Shown here in pieces: positions 1 through 6,822 of a stretch of DNA of 14,579 bases. This DNA is from an uncultured Collinsella sp. Its GTDB lineage: Bacteria > Actinomycetota > Coriobacteriia > Coriobacteriales > Coriobacteriaceae. The translations under genes and the position numbers were made by a program. Position 1 is the first letter of the stretch. Every line of letters begins with the position of its first letter. The notes beneath the pieces were generated by a model. The model did not search any database, was not told where the DNA came from, and worked only from the letters and a program-made list of their open reading frames with translations. The DNA lies in the NCBI GenBank assembly GCA_900751755.1, contig CAADSP010000081.1, positions 1 to 14,579 of the forward strand, given 5' to 3'.

Positions 1-105
1 AACTTCGGCGGCATGACCAGAAGGTCAATGCCGCCTCGTTTCAAGGCACCTTGCTCGCTCTGGCGGGTTTTCGCTGTCGGTACCAAAACATCGGCGTTGT
101 CGAAG
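1..105. other. unassigned left-edge segment, open on both strands
   Basis: No gene can be assigned here. Plus frame 1 is open from the edge to a TAG at 106-108 (35 codons). A minus-strand frame is also open, from position 131 to the edge (about 43 codons), with no convincing start or ribosome site. A dyad, GGCGGCATGACC at 7-18 against 23-35 with one bulged base, is followed by TCGTTT and could be a weak plus-strand terminator or part of the neighbouring repeats. Either reading frame could be the tail of a gene lying mainly outside the window, or repeat-derived sequence with no coding role. Confidence 0.3.
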
Positions 106-159
106 TAGTCATTGGGGACGTTCTTAAATGACTAGTCATCGGGGACGTTCTTAAACGAC
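106..159. repeat. two tandem 27-bp repeat units
   Basis: Units 106-132 and 133-159 match at 25 of 27 positions. They differ by T/C at 113 versus 140 and at 129 versus 156. Each contains GGGGACGTTCTTAAA. The junction forms the perfect 10-bp palindrome TGACTAGTCA at 129-138. The array lies 3' of pdxT. It looks like part of a dispersed extragenic repeat family; the copy number elsewhere in the genome is unknown. Confidence 0.8.
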
Positions 160-169
160 TGCATTGCAT

Positions 170-233
170 GAGAGTGGATAATCTCCCGGTTTGAGCCTGC
201 ATCCAAGCTTAAAGTGGGAGATTATCCACTCTC
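170..233. repeat. 18-bp perfect inverted repeat overlapping the pdxT 3' end
   Basis: The arms 170-187 (GAGAGTGGATAATCTCCC) and 216-233 are exact reverse complements around a 28-nt loop. On the minus strand the distal arm is followed by ATGCAATGCAG rather than a T-run, so it is not a standard intrinsic terminator. It may still stabilise or end the pdxST mRNA. The right arm lies inside the pdxT reading frame and its loop provides the stop codon. Confidence 0.8.
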
Positions 234-844
234 GTTTCGTTTGTTGAGTTCGATGCCTCCATTTGTAGGAACAGTTCGTGGAGGCGGATGTCTTCATCGA
301 GTTCAGGATGGAAGGTTACGCCGAGCTGGTTGCCCTGACGGGCGGCGACGATACGGCCGTCGACTTCGGCCAGGGCCTTTGCGTCGCCGTGGACCTCGAC
401 GATGCGGGGCGCGCGGATAAACGTCAGTGGCACTTCACCGTCGATGCCAGCTACCTGCCCCTTGGTTCGAAAACTGCCGAGCTGCCTGCCGTAGGCATTG
501 CGCTCAACGAGCACATCCATGGTTGCCAGGCGCGGCGTGCCCTTATCGTCATGGGCGGCAAGGTCGTGAGCCAGTAGAATCAGGCCGGCGCAGGTGCCAA
601 GGACGGGCATGCCTTCAACAATGTGGGCACGAAGCTCCTCGAGCATGCCCAACTCATCAAGCAGCTTCCCTTGAACGGTAGACTCGCCGCCGGGAAGTAC
701 CAGACGGTCAAAGTCTTGCTTCAAATCGGCCGCCTGCCTCAGCTCAATACAGTGTGCGCCAAGCTCGGATAGTCTTGCCTCGTGCTCGGCAAAAGCGCCT
801 TGGACCGCCAGCACGGCGACCGTTTGGTCTGCATAATCGCTCAT
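209..844 (-). CDS. pdxT: pyridoxal 5'-phosphate synthase glutaminase subunit PdxT
   Basis: PdxT is the glutaminase half of the DXP-independent vitamin B6 pathway. It releases ammonia from glutamine and channels it to PdxS, on which it docks in the cytoplasm. The 211-residue product shows the class I amidotransferase triad: nucleophile Cys85 in GTCAGL, with His179 and Glu181 in FHPEL. The family GGES oxyanion motif is at 52-55 and the N-terminal AVLAVQGAF strand-turn is typical. The ATG at 844 is preceded by AAAGGA at six bases' spacing. It lies 20 nt downstream of pdxS, so the two are surely co-transcribed. Usual length is about 190-200 residues. The last eight residues (TRVDNLPL) are encoded by one arm and the loop of an inverted repeat, so the native C-terminus was probably altered. 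Confidence 0.97.
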   Translation of the reverse strand: MSDYADQTVAVLAVQGAFAEHEARLSELGAHCIELRQAADLKQDFDRLVLPGGESTVQGKLLDELGMLEELRAHIVEGMPVLGTCAGLILLAHDLAAHDDKGTPRLATMDVLVERNAYGRQLGSFRTKGQVAGIDGEVPLTFIRAPRIVEVHGDAKALAEVDGRIVAARQGNQLGVTFHPELDEDIRLHELFLQMEASNSTNETRVDNLPL

Positions 845-864
845 GTGCGATCCTTTCTGCTGGA

Positions 865-1755
865 CTAGCGTCCGCGCTCCTCCATGATGATCTCGATCTC
901 GTCGGCGTTGATGCCGACCATGGCCTCGCCCAGGTCCTCCGAAAGCTCAGCGATGAGCTTGGCATCGGTGAAGTTTGCCACGGCCTTGACGATGGCGGCT
1001 GCGCGCTTGGCGGGGTCGCCGCTCTTAAAGATGCCCGAGCCCACAAAGACGCCCTCGGCGCCCAGCTGCATCATCAGCGCGGCGTCGGCGGGGGTCGCTA
1101 CGCCGCCGGCGGCAAAGTTCACGACGGGAAGCTTGCCCGCGGTATGGACCTCGCGCACCTGCTCAACCGGAACCTGCAGTTGCTTGGCTGCCTCAAAGAG
1201 CTCATCATCGCGCAGGGCAACAACGTCGCGGATCTGCTTTTGGATCTTGCGCATGTGGCGCACAGCCTGGACGACGTCGCCCGTGCCCGGCTCGCCCTTG
1301 GTGCGAATCATCGTGGCGCCCTCGGCAACACGGCGCAGCGCCTCGCCCAGATCGCGGGCGCCGCAGACAAACGGCACGTCAAACTGGGTCTTGTCGATGT
1401 GATAGACGTCATCGGCAGGGGAGAGAACCTCGGACTCATCGATGTAGTCAATCTCGATGGCCTGCAGGACCTGCGCCTCGACAATGTGGCCGATGCGGCA
1501 CTTGGCCATAACAGGGATGGAGACGGCCTCCTGGATGCCCTTGATCATCTTGGGGTCGCTCATGCGCGAGACGCCGCCCGCGGCACGGATATCGGCCGGA
1601 ATGCGCTCGAGTGCCATGACGGCGCAGGCGCCTGCCTCCTCGGCGATGCGCGCCTGCTCGGGTGTGGTGACGTCCATGATGACGCCGCCCTTGAGCATCT
1701 GCGCGAGTTCGCGATTGAGTTTGACGCGATCGGCCTTGCTGGTCTGTTCTGCCAT
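865..1755 (-). CDS. pdxS: pyridoxal 5'-phosphate synthase subunit PdxS
   Basis: PdxS condenses ribose 5-phosphate, glyceraldehyde 3-phosphate and PdxT-supplied ammonia into pyridoxal 5'-phosphate. It is a (beta/alpha)8 barrel forming dodecamers. At 296 residues it matches the family length. The two active-site lysines are visible: Lys85 in PVMAKCRIGH and Lys153 in RTKGEPGTG, with Asp28 in GGVIMDV. The C-terminal half carries the near-invariant FAAGGVATPADAALMMQLG stretch. A longer reading from 1797 is possible, but the ATG at 1755 follows AAGGGAG at five bases' spacing and gives the usual N-terminus. It is the first gene of a pdxST operon and diverges from the regulator gene at 1901. Confidence 0.98.
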   Translation of the reverse strand: MAEQTSKADRVKLNRELAQMLKGGVIMDVTTPEQARIAEEAGACAVMALERIPADIRAAGGVSRMSDPKMIKGIQEAVSIPVMAKCRIGHIVEAQVLQAIEIDYIDESEVLSPADDVYHIDKTQFDVPFVCGARDLGEALRRVAEGATMIRTKGEPGTGDVVQAVRHMRKIQKQIRDVVALRDDELFEAAKQLQVPVEQVREVHTAGKLPVVNFAAGGVATPADAALMMQLGAEGVFVGSGIFKSGDPAKRAAAIVKAVANFTDAKLIAELSEDLGEAMVGINADEIEIIMEERGR

Positions 1756-1820
1756 GGTTGCTCCCTTGGTTGGCATGTGCATTGCTTGACGGAACATCCT
1801 ATCGGGGAGCTGGGTATGGC

Positions 1821-1849
1821 AAAATACTCAGTTTTCGAGATAATAATAA
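1821..1849 (-). promoter_or_regulatory. candidate pdxST promoter
   Basis: Read on the minus strand, TTATTA (1844-1849) and TATTTT (1821-1826) are separated by exactly 17 bp. The -35 is poor (3 of 6) and the -10 moderate (4 of 6), as expected for an activator-dependent promoter. The proximal copy of the direct repeat overlaps the -35. An alternative further downstream is TTGCCA with TAGGAT at 15 bp. Confidence 0.35.
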
Positions 1850-1889
1850 GGTCAGCTTAATACCAGATTGAACAGCTCGATAAGGTCAG
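1846..1889. promoter_or_regulatory. candidate PdxR operator (direct repeat)
   Basis: The 10-mer ATAAGGTCAG occurs exactly at 1846-1855 and 1880-1889, 34 bp apart in the same orientation, within the pdxS-pdxR divergent region. MocR-type PdxR proteins are known to bind spaced direct repeats upstream of pdxST. The proximal copy abuts the presumed pdxST -35, an activator position. The distal copy overlaps the Shine-Dalgarno region of pdxR, which would allow autorepression. Confidence 0.55.
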
Positions 1890-1900
1890 GTGACAAACTC

Positions 1901-3316
1901 ATGCTTGACTACAATTTGGAAAAACGTGGTGAGACATCGCTCTATGAGTATGTTTACCAGCAAATTCGAGATGATATTGTTGCTGGACGTATTGTGGCGG
2001 GGGAGCATCTTCCGTCTAAGCGCGCCTTTGCCAGTCATCTGGGAATCAGTGTCATTACCATCGAGAATGCATATAGCCAGTTACTTGCCGAGGGCTATAT
2101 TTGCTCAAAGCCGCGGCGTGGCTACTACGCTTGCAGGCTTCCGGATGCACCGGTTTTGCCTTTGGCTTCGGAGGGCATCGACCGAGATGCCGCCTCTGCG
2201 GGTCCCAGCGCGCATGATGTCAACGAACAGGTCGAGCGATTCGATGCGCTTTCTCCTTCCGCTTTGGAGGCGGCGCGGCTTTGGCAAAGCGCGCTACGGG
2301 CGACGCTGGCATCCGAAGACGAGCGCGAAATCTTTTCGCCCGCACCGGCGCAGGGCACTGCTCGGCTGCGACGCGCAATTGCTCACCATCTGCGCGGGAC
2401 AAGGGGTATGAATGTCGACCCCAACAACATTGTTATCGGTGCGGGCGCCCAGCTGCTCGATACCATGTTGGTTCAGTTGCTTGGAGCCGACAAGGTGTAT
2501 GCCGTTGAGGATCCGGGCTATTTGCGCCTGACGCTCATCTATCAGGCTATGGGCTGCGAAGTTCGACATATCCCGTTGGATGATGAGGGCGTGGACTTGA
2601 GCATTCTGCAGAAAAGCGGGACCGATGTCCTTCACCTGATGCCGTCCCATCAGTATCCGACCGGCCTTGTGACGAGCATTGCGCATCGCTATGCGCTGCT
2701 GAGCTGGGCCGCCGAGCGACCAGGTCGGTATCTCATTGAAGATGACTTCGATTGCGAGTTTCGTCTGGCCGGCAAGCCGATTCCCGCGCTCGCGTCGATC
2801 GATGCCGCCCAGTCGGTTATCTACACCAATACGTTTTCGAAGAGCCTGTCATCGGCGTTGCGCCTAGCGTACATGGTGTTGCCCGACGACTTGATGGAGC
2901 GGTTTAGGCGCGACCTTGGTTTTTACGCCTCGTCGGTTAGCTCCATAGATCAAGTTACATTGGCTCGCTTGCTGGAATCGGGTGATTACGAGCGTCATGT
3001 GAACCGCGTGCGCGTTCGTGCTCGCGAGGCGCGTGATGGCCTGATGGCGCTTGTGCGGAAGGTATTTCCGGCAGGAGAGGTCTCGATCGAGTATGCAGAC
3101 GCGGGCCTTTACTGTACCGTTGCCCTGGCCGAGGACAAGGCGGGGGAGAGTTTCGCGAAGGCTCTTGCTGACGCTCGTATTTCCTATGTCAACATCGCCG
3201 ATTGCCTGTGGACGGGTGATCGGGCTTCGACTAAGAACGCTCCATCTCGCGTCCTTATTCAATACGACGACCTGAGCCCTCAGTCACTCATTGTTCTTCA
3301 AGAACGGATGCAATAA
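1901..3316 (+). CDS. pdxR: MocR/GntR-family regulator with aminotransferase-like domain, probable PdxR
   Basis: This is a 471-residue MocR protein. A GntR-type winged helix occupies about residues 12-76 (SLYEYVYQQIRDDIVAG, then ITIENAYSQLLAEGYI). A linker is followed by a fold-type I aminotransferase-like domain from about 95 to the end. PLP-site features are present: SHQYPTG at 249-255, EDDFD at 280-284 and the internal-aldimine lysine Lys314 in NTFSKSLS. PdxR members sense PLP and activate pdxST; the divergent pdxST genes make that role likely here. A TTG start at 1868 would add 11 residues. The ATG at 1901 has AGGTGA seven bases upstream and keeps the direct-repeat operator outside the gene, so it is preferred. 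The symbol rests on context plus family. Confidence 0.9.
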   Translation: MLDYNLEKRGETSLYEYVYQQIRDDIVAGRIVAGEHLPSKRAFASHLGISVITIENAYSQLLAEGYICSKPRRGYYACRLPDAPVLPLASEGIDRDAASAGPSAHDVNEQVERFDALSPSALEAARLWQSALRATLASEDEREIFSPAPAQGTARLRRAIAHHLRGTRGMNVDPNNIVIGAGAQLLDTMLVQLLGADKVYAVEDPGYLRLTLIYQAMGCEVRHIPLDDEGVDLSILQKSGTDVLHLMPSHQYPTGLVTSIAHRYALLSWAAERPGRYLIEDDFDCEFRLAGKPIPALASIDAAQSVIYTNTFSKSLSSALRLAYMVLPDDLMERFRRDLGFYASSVSSIDQVTLARLLESGDYERHVNRVRVRAREARDGLMALVRKVFPAGEVSIEYADAGLYCTVALAEDKAGESFAKALADARISYVNIADCLWTGDRASTKNAPSRVLIQYDDLSPQSLIVLQERMQ

Positions 3317-3323
3317 GCCCACG

Positions 3324-3354
3324 AAAAAGGCCCGAACCATGTGGTCCGGGCCTT
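3324..3354. terminator. shared terminator between convergent pdxR and rubrerythrin genes
   Basis: AAGGCCCGAACC (3327-3338) pairs with GGTCCGGGCCTT (3343-3354) with one A-C mismatch around a 4-nt loop. On the minus strand the stem runs into five T (complement of 3324-3328), so it best serves the rubrerythrin gene ending at 3389. On the plus strand it is followed only by ATAAAA, but it could still end pdxR. Confidence 0.8.
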
Positions 3355-3388
3355 ATAAAAGCTAGAGAATATCTCTCAGGCGGTTGGC

Positions 3389-3949
3389 TTAGCCAAAGTA
3401 GCGCTTGAGCAGGCCGGCGAAAGCCTTGCCGTGGCGGGCCTCGTCGCGAGCCATCTCGTGCACGGTGTCGTGGATGGCATCGAGGCCAGCGGCCTTGGCG
3501 CGCTTAGCAAGATCGGTCTTGCCGGCGGTGGCGCCGTTCTCGGCCTCAACGCGCATCTCGAGGTTCTTCTTGGTGGAGTCGGTCACGACCTCGCCCAGGA
3601 GCTCGGCGAACTTGGCGGCATGCTCGGCCTCCTCGTGGGCAGCCTTCTCCCAGTACAGGCCGATCTCGGGATAGCCCTCGCGATGAGCGACGCGAGCCAT
3701 GGCCAGGTACATACCGACCTCGGAGCACTCGCCCTCAAAGTTGGCGCGCAGGTCGGCAACGATGTCCTCGGAGACGCCCTCCATCTTGGCGACGCCCACG
3801 ACGTGCTCGGCAGCCCACTCGAGCTGGCCCTCCTCCTGCTTCAGGAAGCGAGAACCGGGAACGCCGCACTGGGGGCACTTGAAGTCCTCGGGCAGCTGGT
3901 CGCCGTCGAACTCTTCCACATAACCGCAAACGGGGCAAACAAACTTCAT
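3389..3949 (-). CDS. rubrerythrin, reverse domain order (N-terminal rubredoxin)
   Basis: A 186-residue non-haem di-iron peroxide reductase that protects anaerobes by reducing H2O2 to water in the cytoplasm. A rubredoxin-type iron site comes first, CPVC at 5-8 and CPQC at 25-28. A ferritin-like four-helix domain follows from about 60 to 180 with di-iron ligand motifs FEGE (71-74), EAEH (107-110) and EARH (170-173). Classical rubrerythrins carry the rubredoxin at the C-terminus; this order is that of clostridial reverse rubrerythrins, which act as NAD(P)H-dependent peroxidases with partner reductases. A longer reading starts at 4054, but the ATG at 3949 follows GAAAGGAT at six bases' spacing and begins directly with the rubredoxin fold. 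It is monocistronic, with a good promoter at 4034-4061. Confidence 0.95.
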   Translation of the reverse strand: MKFVCPVCGYVEEFDGDQLPEDFKCPQCGVPGSRFLKQEEGQLEWAAEHVVGVAKMEGVSEDIVADLRANFEGECSEVGMYLAMARVAHREGYPEIGLYWEKAAHEEAEHAAKFAELLGEVVTDSTKKNLEMRVEAENGATAGKTDLAKRAKAAGLDAIHDTVHEMARDEARHGKAFAGLLKRYFG

Positions 3950-3984
3950 GATTCGATCCTTTCGATCGATGGCGATTGTGCGCT

Positions 3985-4015
3985 CGTCCGGTCCCGTAAG
4001 GGCCCTCTCCGGACG
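3985..4015 (-). promoter_or_regulatory. stem-loop in the rubrerythrin leader
   Basis: CGTCCGG (3985-3991) and CCGGACG (4009-4015) form a perfect 7-bp stem around 17 nt that can itself pair (CCC with GGG). It lies between the presumed start site near 4027 and the rubrerythrin ATG at 3949, so it would sit in the 5' untranslated region. A role in mRNA stability or leader control is only a guess. Confidence 0.4.
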
Positions 4016-4033
4016 TGCGTCTTGACGAGTCCT

Positions 4034-4061
4034 ATTATCCATAAATGCAACCAAATGTGAA
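4034..4061 (-). promoter_or_regulatory. sigma-70-like promoter for the rubrerythrin gene
   Basis: On the minus strand, TTCACA (4056-4061; 5 of 6 to TTGACA) and GATAAT (4034-4039; 5 of 6 to TATAAT) are separated by 16 bp. This predicts transcription from about 4027 and a leader of roughly 78 nt. Confidence 0.6.
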
Positions 4062-4108
4062 GCCTATTAGGAATGATTTTTAATAAAACAATTTTGAGAT
4101 ATGAAGAT

Positions 4109-4187
4109 GTTGATTGATTAACGATTGGCAGGCCGTCTTTGACCGCCGCTGAGTACAATCGGTCGAGCAAATGTTGACCAATCAACA
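4109..4187. promoter_or_regulatory. two related dyads upstream of the alcohol dehydrogenase operon
   Basis: TGTTGA-CCAA-TCAACA at 4172-4187 is a perfect 6-bp inverted repeat with a 4-bp spacer. TGTTGA-TTGA-TTAACG at 4109-4124 is a degenerate copy with the same left half-site. Their starts are 63 bp apart, close to six helical turns. They bracket TTGGCA (4125-4130) and TACAAT (4154-4159), which are promoter-like but 23 bp apart. The layout suggests a repressor acting by looping or a pair of operators; the regulator is unknown. Confidence 0.4.
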
Positions 4188-4205
4188 AATGAGGGAGTTT
4201 CCTTT

Positions 4206-5426
4206 ATGCATCTAGCCCGCCGCGCCTGGTGCCGAACGTATCAAACGGTTTTTCGCATCGCATTGCCGGTGCTGCCCTATACCGAGCCACGCATTCTGGA
4301 GCATGCTGAGGATGTGCCCGCGGTGCTTCAAAAGCGCTCGATCCAGAAGGTCCTTATCGTGACAGACCCTGGTATTGCACGTTTGGGGCTCACGGCATCA
4401 CTCGAGCGTGCGCTTACGGCTCAGGGGATTGGCGTTACGGTCTATGCCGAAACGCGTGCGAACCCCACGGTCTCAAACGTGGAAGAAGCGGCGTCCCTGT
4501 ATCGAGAGCGCGCCTGCCAGGCCATTATCGGCTTTGGCGGTGGCTCGGCCATGGACTGTGCCAAGGGCGTGGGAGCACGTATCGCGCAGCCAAACAAGCC
4601 CATCAACAAGATGCGCGGGCTGCTGCGGATTCATCGTCGTCTGCCGCTGCTCATCGCCGTTCCCACCACGGCAGGCACGGGAAGCGAGGTCACGCTTGCG
4701 GCGGTAATTACCGATGACGAGACGCACTACAAGTACCCCATTAACGACTTTGTGCTTATCCCGCGCTTTGCGGTGCACGACCCCGAGTTTACGCGCGGTC
4801 TGCCCGCCTCCATTACGGGGCAGACGGGCATGGACGCCCTGACGCATGCCGTCGAGGCGTTTATCGGGCGAAGTACTACGCCCTATACGCGCAAGATGGC
4901 GCGACAGGCGGTGCAGCTCATCCACGACAATTTGCTCGAGGCCTATGAACATGGCGACGACATGCGTGCGCGTCGGAATATGCTTTCGGCGGCGTATAAG
5001 GCGGGTGTTGCCTTTACGCGCTCCTATGTTGGATACGTTCATGCCATCGCACACAGCCTGGGCGGGCGTTACGGGATTCCGCACGGCTTGGCCAACGCTA
5101 TCATCCTGCCGCATATGCTTCGCGCCTATGGCGAAGCTGCTGCTCCTAAGCTCGCCGATCTCGCCCGCATGGCCGGCATCGCGCCGGTGACCGCGCAGGA
5201 CAGCCTGGCGGCCGAGGTCTTTATCGATTGGGTCGATCGAATGAACGCCGCCTTGGACATTCCCAAATATGTGGCGGGCATTCGCCGCTCCGACATTCCG
5301 CAGATGGCGGCACATGCCGATGCCGAGGCCAATCCGCTGTACCCCGTTCCGCTTTTGATGGCCCGATTGGAGCTCGAGCATATGTACGAGGTCGTCGCGG
5401 GTGGTATGTTTGAGGACGAGAACTAG
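4206..5426 (+). CDS. iron-containing (group III) alcohol dehydrogenase
   Basis: This 406-residue NAD(P)H-dependent oxidoreductase interconverts an alcohol and an aldehyde. An N-terminal Rossmann-like domain carries GGGSAMD (111-117) and the TTAGTGSEVT stretch (154-163). The C-terminal helical domain carries the metal ligands Asp210 and His214 (TGMDALTHA), His283 (IAHSLGG) and His293 (IPHGLANA). All four are intact, so the enzyme should bind Fe2+. The ATG at 4206 follows GAGGGAG with eight bases' spacing. The stop codon overlaps the ribosome site of the next gene, an aldehyde dehydrogenase, so the pair forms an operon that could oxidise an alcohol to an acid or detoxify an aldehyde in both directions. 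The substrate cannot be read from the sequence. Confidence 0.93.
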   Translation: MHLARRAWCRTYQTVFRIALPVLPYTEPRILEHAEDVPAVLQKRSIQKVLIVTDPGIARLGLTASLERALTAQGIGVTVYAETRANPTVSNVEEAASLYRERACQAIIGFGGGSAMDCAKGVGARIAQPNKPINKMRGLLRIHRRLPLLIAVPTTAGTGSEVTLAAVITDDETHYKYPINDFVLIPRFAVHDPEFTRGLPASITGQTGMDALTHAVEAFIGRSTTPYTRKMARQAVQLIHDNLLEAYEHGDDMRARRNMLSAAYKAGVAFTRSYVGYVHAIAHSLGGRYGIPHGLANAIILPHMLRAYGEAAAPKLADLARMAGIAPVTAQDSLAAEVFIDWVDRMNAALDIPKYVAGIRRSDIPQMAAHADAEANPLYPVPLLMARLELEHMYEVVAGGMFEDEN

Positions 5427-5434
5427 GAGGGTCC

Positions 5435-6814
5435 ATGAACACCGAGGAAATTGCGCGCATCGTCGGCGATCAGCGCGCCTACTTTAAGACGCACGCCACG
5501 TTTGATGTCGATGCTCGACGTCGCGCGCTCGTGAGTTTACGCGATGCGGTGCGGGCCCACGAGGCCGATATCGCCCATGCGCTCAAGACCGATTTGGGGA
5601 AGTCGCATGACGAGGCCTATATGTGCGAGATTGGTACGTCGCTTTCCGAGATTCGTCATCAGATCGCTCACGTGGCTCGATGGAGTCGTCCGCGCCTGCG
5701 TCCGTGCGATCTCGCTAACGCCGTGAGCGTGTGCAAAACGCAAGCCGTGCCCTATGGCGTCACACTCATCATGGCTCCGTGGAACTACCCGTTTTTGCTA
5801 ACACTCGAGCCGCTCGCTGGCGCCCTTGCCGCGGGCAATACCGTGGTCATCAAGCCGAGTGCCTATGCTCCGGCATCGAGCGCGGTGCTCAAGCAAATCT
5901 GTGAAGAGGCATTTGATCCGTGCCTGGTGACGGTTGTCGAGGGCGGGCGCGCCGAAAACGAAGCGCTGCTCGATGAGTGCTGGGACAAGATCTTCTTTAC
6001 CGGTAGCGTTCCGGTCGGCAAACTCGTCATGGAGCGCGCAAGTAAAAACCTTACGCCCGTGACGCTTGAGCTGGGCGGAAAGAGCCCCTGCATCGTGGAT
6101 GCGACGGCAAACTTGAAGGTTGCGGCGCGGCGTATCGCCTTTGGTAAATGGCTCAACGTGGGGCAGACCTGCGTGGCGCCCGACTACCTGCTGGTCGATG
6201 CGCGCGTGCACGACGAGCTGCTGGACCTCATCAGGGAAGAGGCCCGCCGTATGTTTGGCGAGCATCCGCTCGATAACGAGGATTATGGGCATATCGTCAA
6301 CGCCAAGCATTTTGCGCGCGTGCGTGGGCTGATCGATCCCGATAAGGTCGTGCTGGGAGGCACGGCGCGCGAGTCATCGCTCAAGATTGAGCCGACGATT
6401 TTGGACGGCGTGACCCCCGATGACGCCGTGATGCAGGAGGAGATTTTCGGCCCCATCTTGCCGGTGCTGACGTTTGAGAGCCTAGACGAGGCCGAGACGT
6501 TTATTGCGGATCGTCCGACGCCGCTGGCTCTGTATATCTTTAGCCAGGATCGCGCAGTTCAGCAGCGCTTTGTGCGTTACGTGCCCTTTGGCGGCGGCTG
6601 CGTCAACGACACGATTATGCACTTGGCTACGAGCCATATGGGCTTTGGTGGCATGGGTGCGAGCGGTATGGGGCAGTACCATGGACGCGAGAGCTTCGAT
6701 ACGTTTAGCCACAAGAAGAGCATTGTGAACAAGGCAACGTGGCTGGACGTGCCATTCCGCTATGCTCCTTACGCAAGCTGGAAGCACAAGTTCGTGCGCA
6801 TGTTTGTGCATTAG
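5435..6814 (+). CDS. aldehyde dehydrogenase, class-3-like
   Basis: A 459-residue NAD(P)-dependent aldehyde dehydrogenase oxidising an aldehyde to its acid. Catalytic residues are present: Asn117 in APWNYPF, Lys140 in VVIKPS, Glu212 in LELGGKSP, nucleophile Cys246 in NVGQTCVAPD and EIFGP at 336-340. Length, the short N-terminus and the FTGSVPVG cofactor loop (188-195) resemble the ALDH3 type, which uses fatty and aromatic aldehydes; coenzyme A ligation features are not evident. The ATG follows AGGAGG by four bases, and that site overlaps the stop of the alcohol dehydrogenase gene, indicating translational coupling. The product lacks a clear C-terminal membrane anchor. A hairpin terminator follows at 6823. 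Confidence 0.93.
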   Translation: MNTEEIARIVGDQRAYFKTHATFDVDARRRALVSLRDAVRAHEADIAHALKTDLGKSHDEAYMCEIGTSLSEIRHQIAHVARWSRPRLRPCDLANAVSVCKTQAVPYGVTLIMAPWNYPFLLTLEPLAGALAAGNTVVIKPSAYAPASSAVLKQICEEAFDPCLVTVVEGGRAENEALLDECWDKIFFTGSVPVGKLVMERASKNLTPVTLELGGKSPCIVDATANLKVAARRIAFGKWLNVGQTCVAPDYLLVDARVHDELLDLIREEARRMFGEHPLDNEDYGHIVNAKHFARVRGLIDPDKVVLGGTARESSLKIEPTILDGVTPDDAVMQEEIFGPILPVLTFESLDEAETFIADRPTPLALYIFSQDRAVQQRFVRYVPFGGGCVNDTIMHLATSHMGFGGMGASGMGQYHGRESFDTFSHKKSIVNKATWLDVPFRYAPYASWKHKFVRMFVH

Positions 6815-6822
6815 AAAAGGGC

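Noticed and set aside
1756..1797. Upstream ATG for pdxS at 1797
   Set aside because: It adds 14 residues not typical of the family and lacks the AAGGGAG found before the ATG at 1755.
754..1860. Long plus-strand ORF (368 codons) opposite pdxS
   Set aside because: It is antisense to a textbook pdxS, lacks a ribosome site, and its open frame is explained by the GC-biased third positions of pdxS.
1868..1900. TTG start extending the PdxR protein by 11 residues
   Set aside because: No ribosome site precedes it and it would place the operator copy at 1880-1889 inside the gene; the ATG at 1901 has AGGTGA at good spacing.
3950..4054. Upstream start for rubrerythrin at 4054
   Set aside because: It would place the -10 of a good promoter inside the gene; the ATG at 3949 starts directly with the rubredoxin fold and has a strong ribosome site.
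4109..4187. FNR/CRP-type boxes (TTGAT-N4-ATCAA) upstream of the alcohol dehydrogenase
   Set aside because: The TGTTGA and TCAACA half-sites are separated by four bases, which gives the wrong spacing for FNR or CRP sites.
4473..5381. 302-codon minus-strand ORF opposite the alcohol dehydrogenase gene
   Set aside because: The plus strand encodes a complete enzyme with all metal ligands; the minus frame shows no domain and has no ribosome site.
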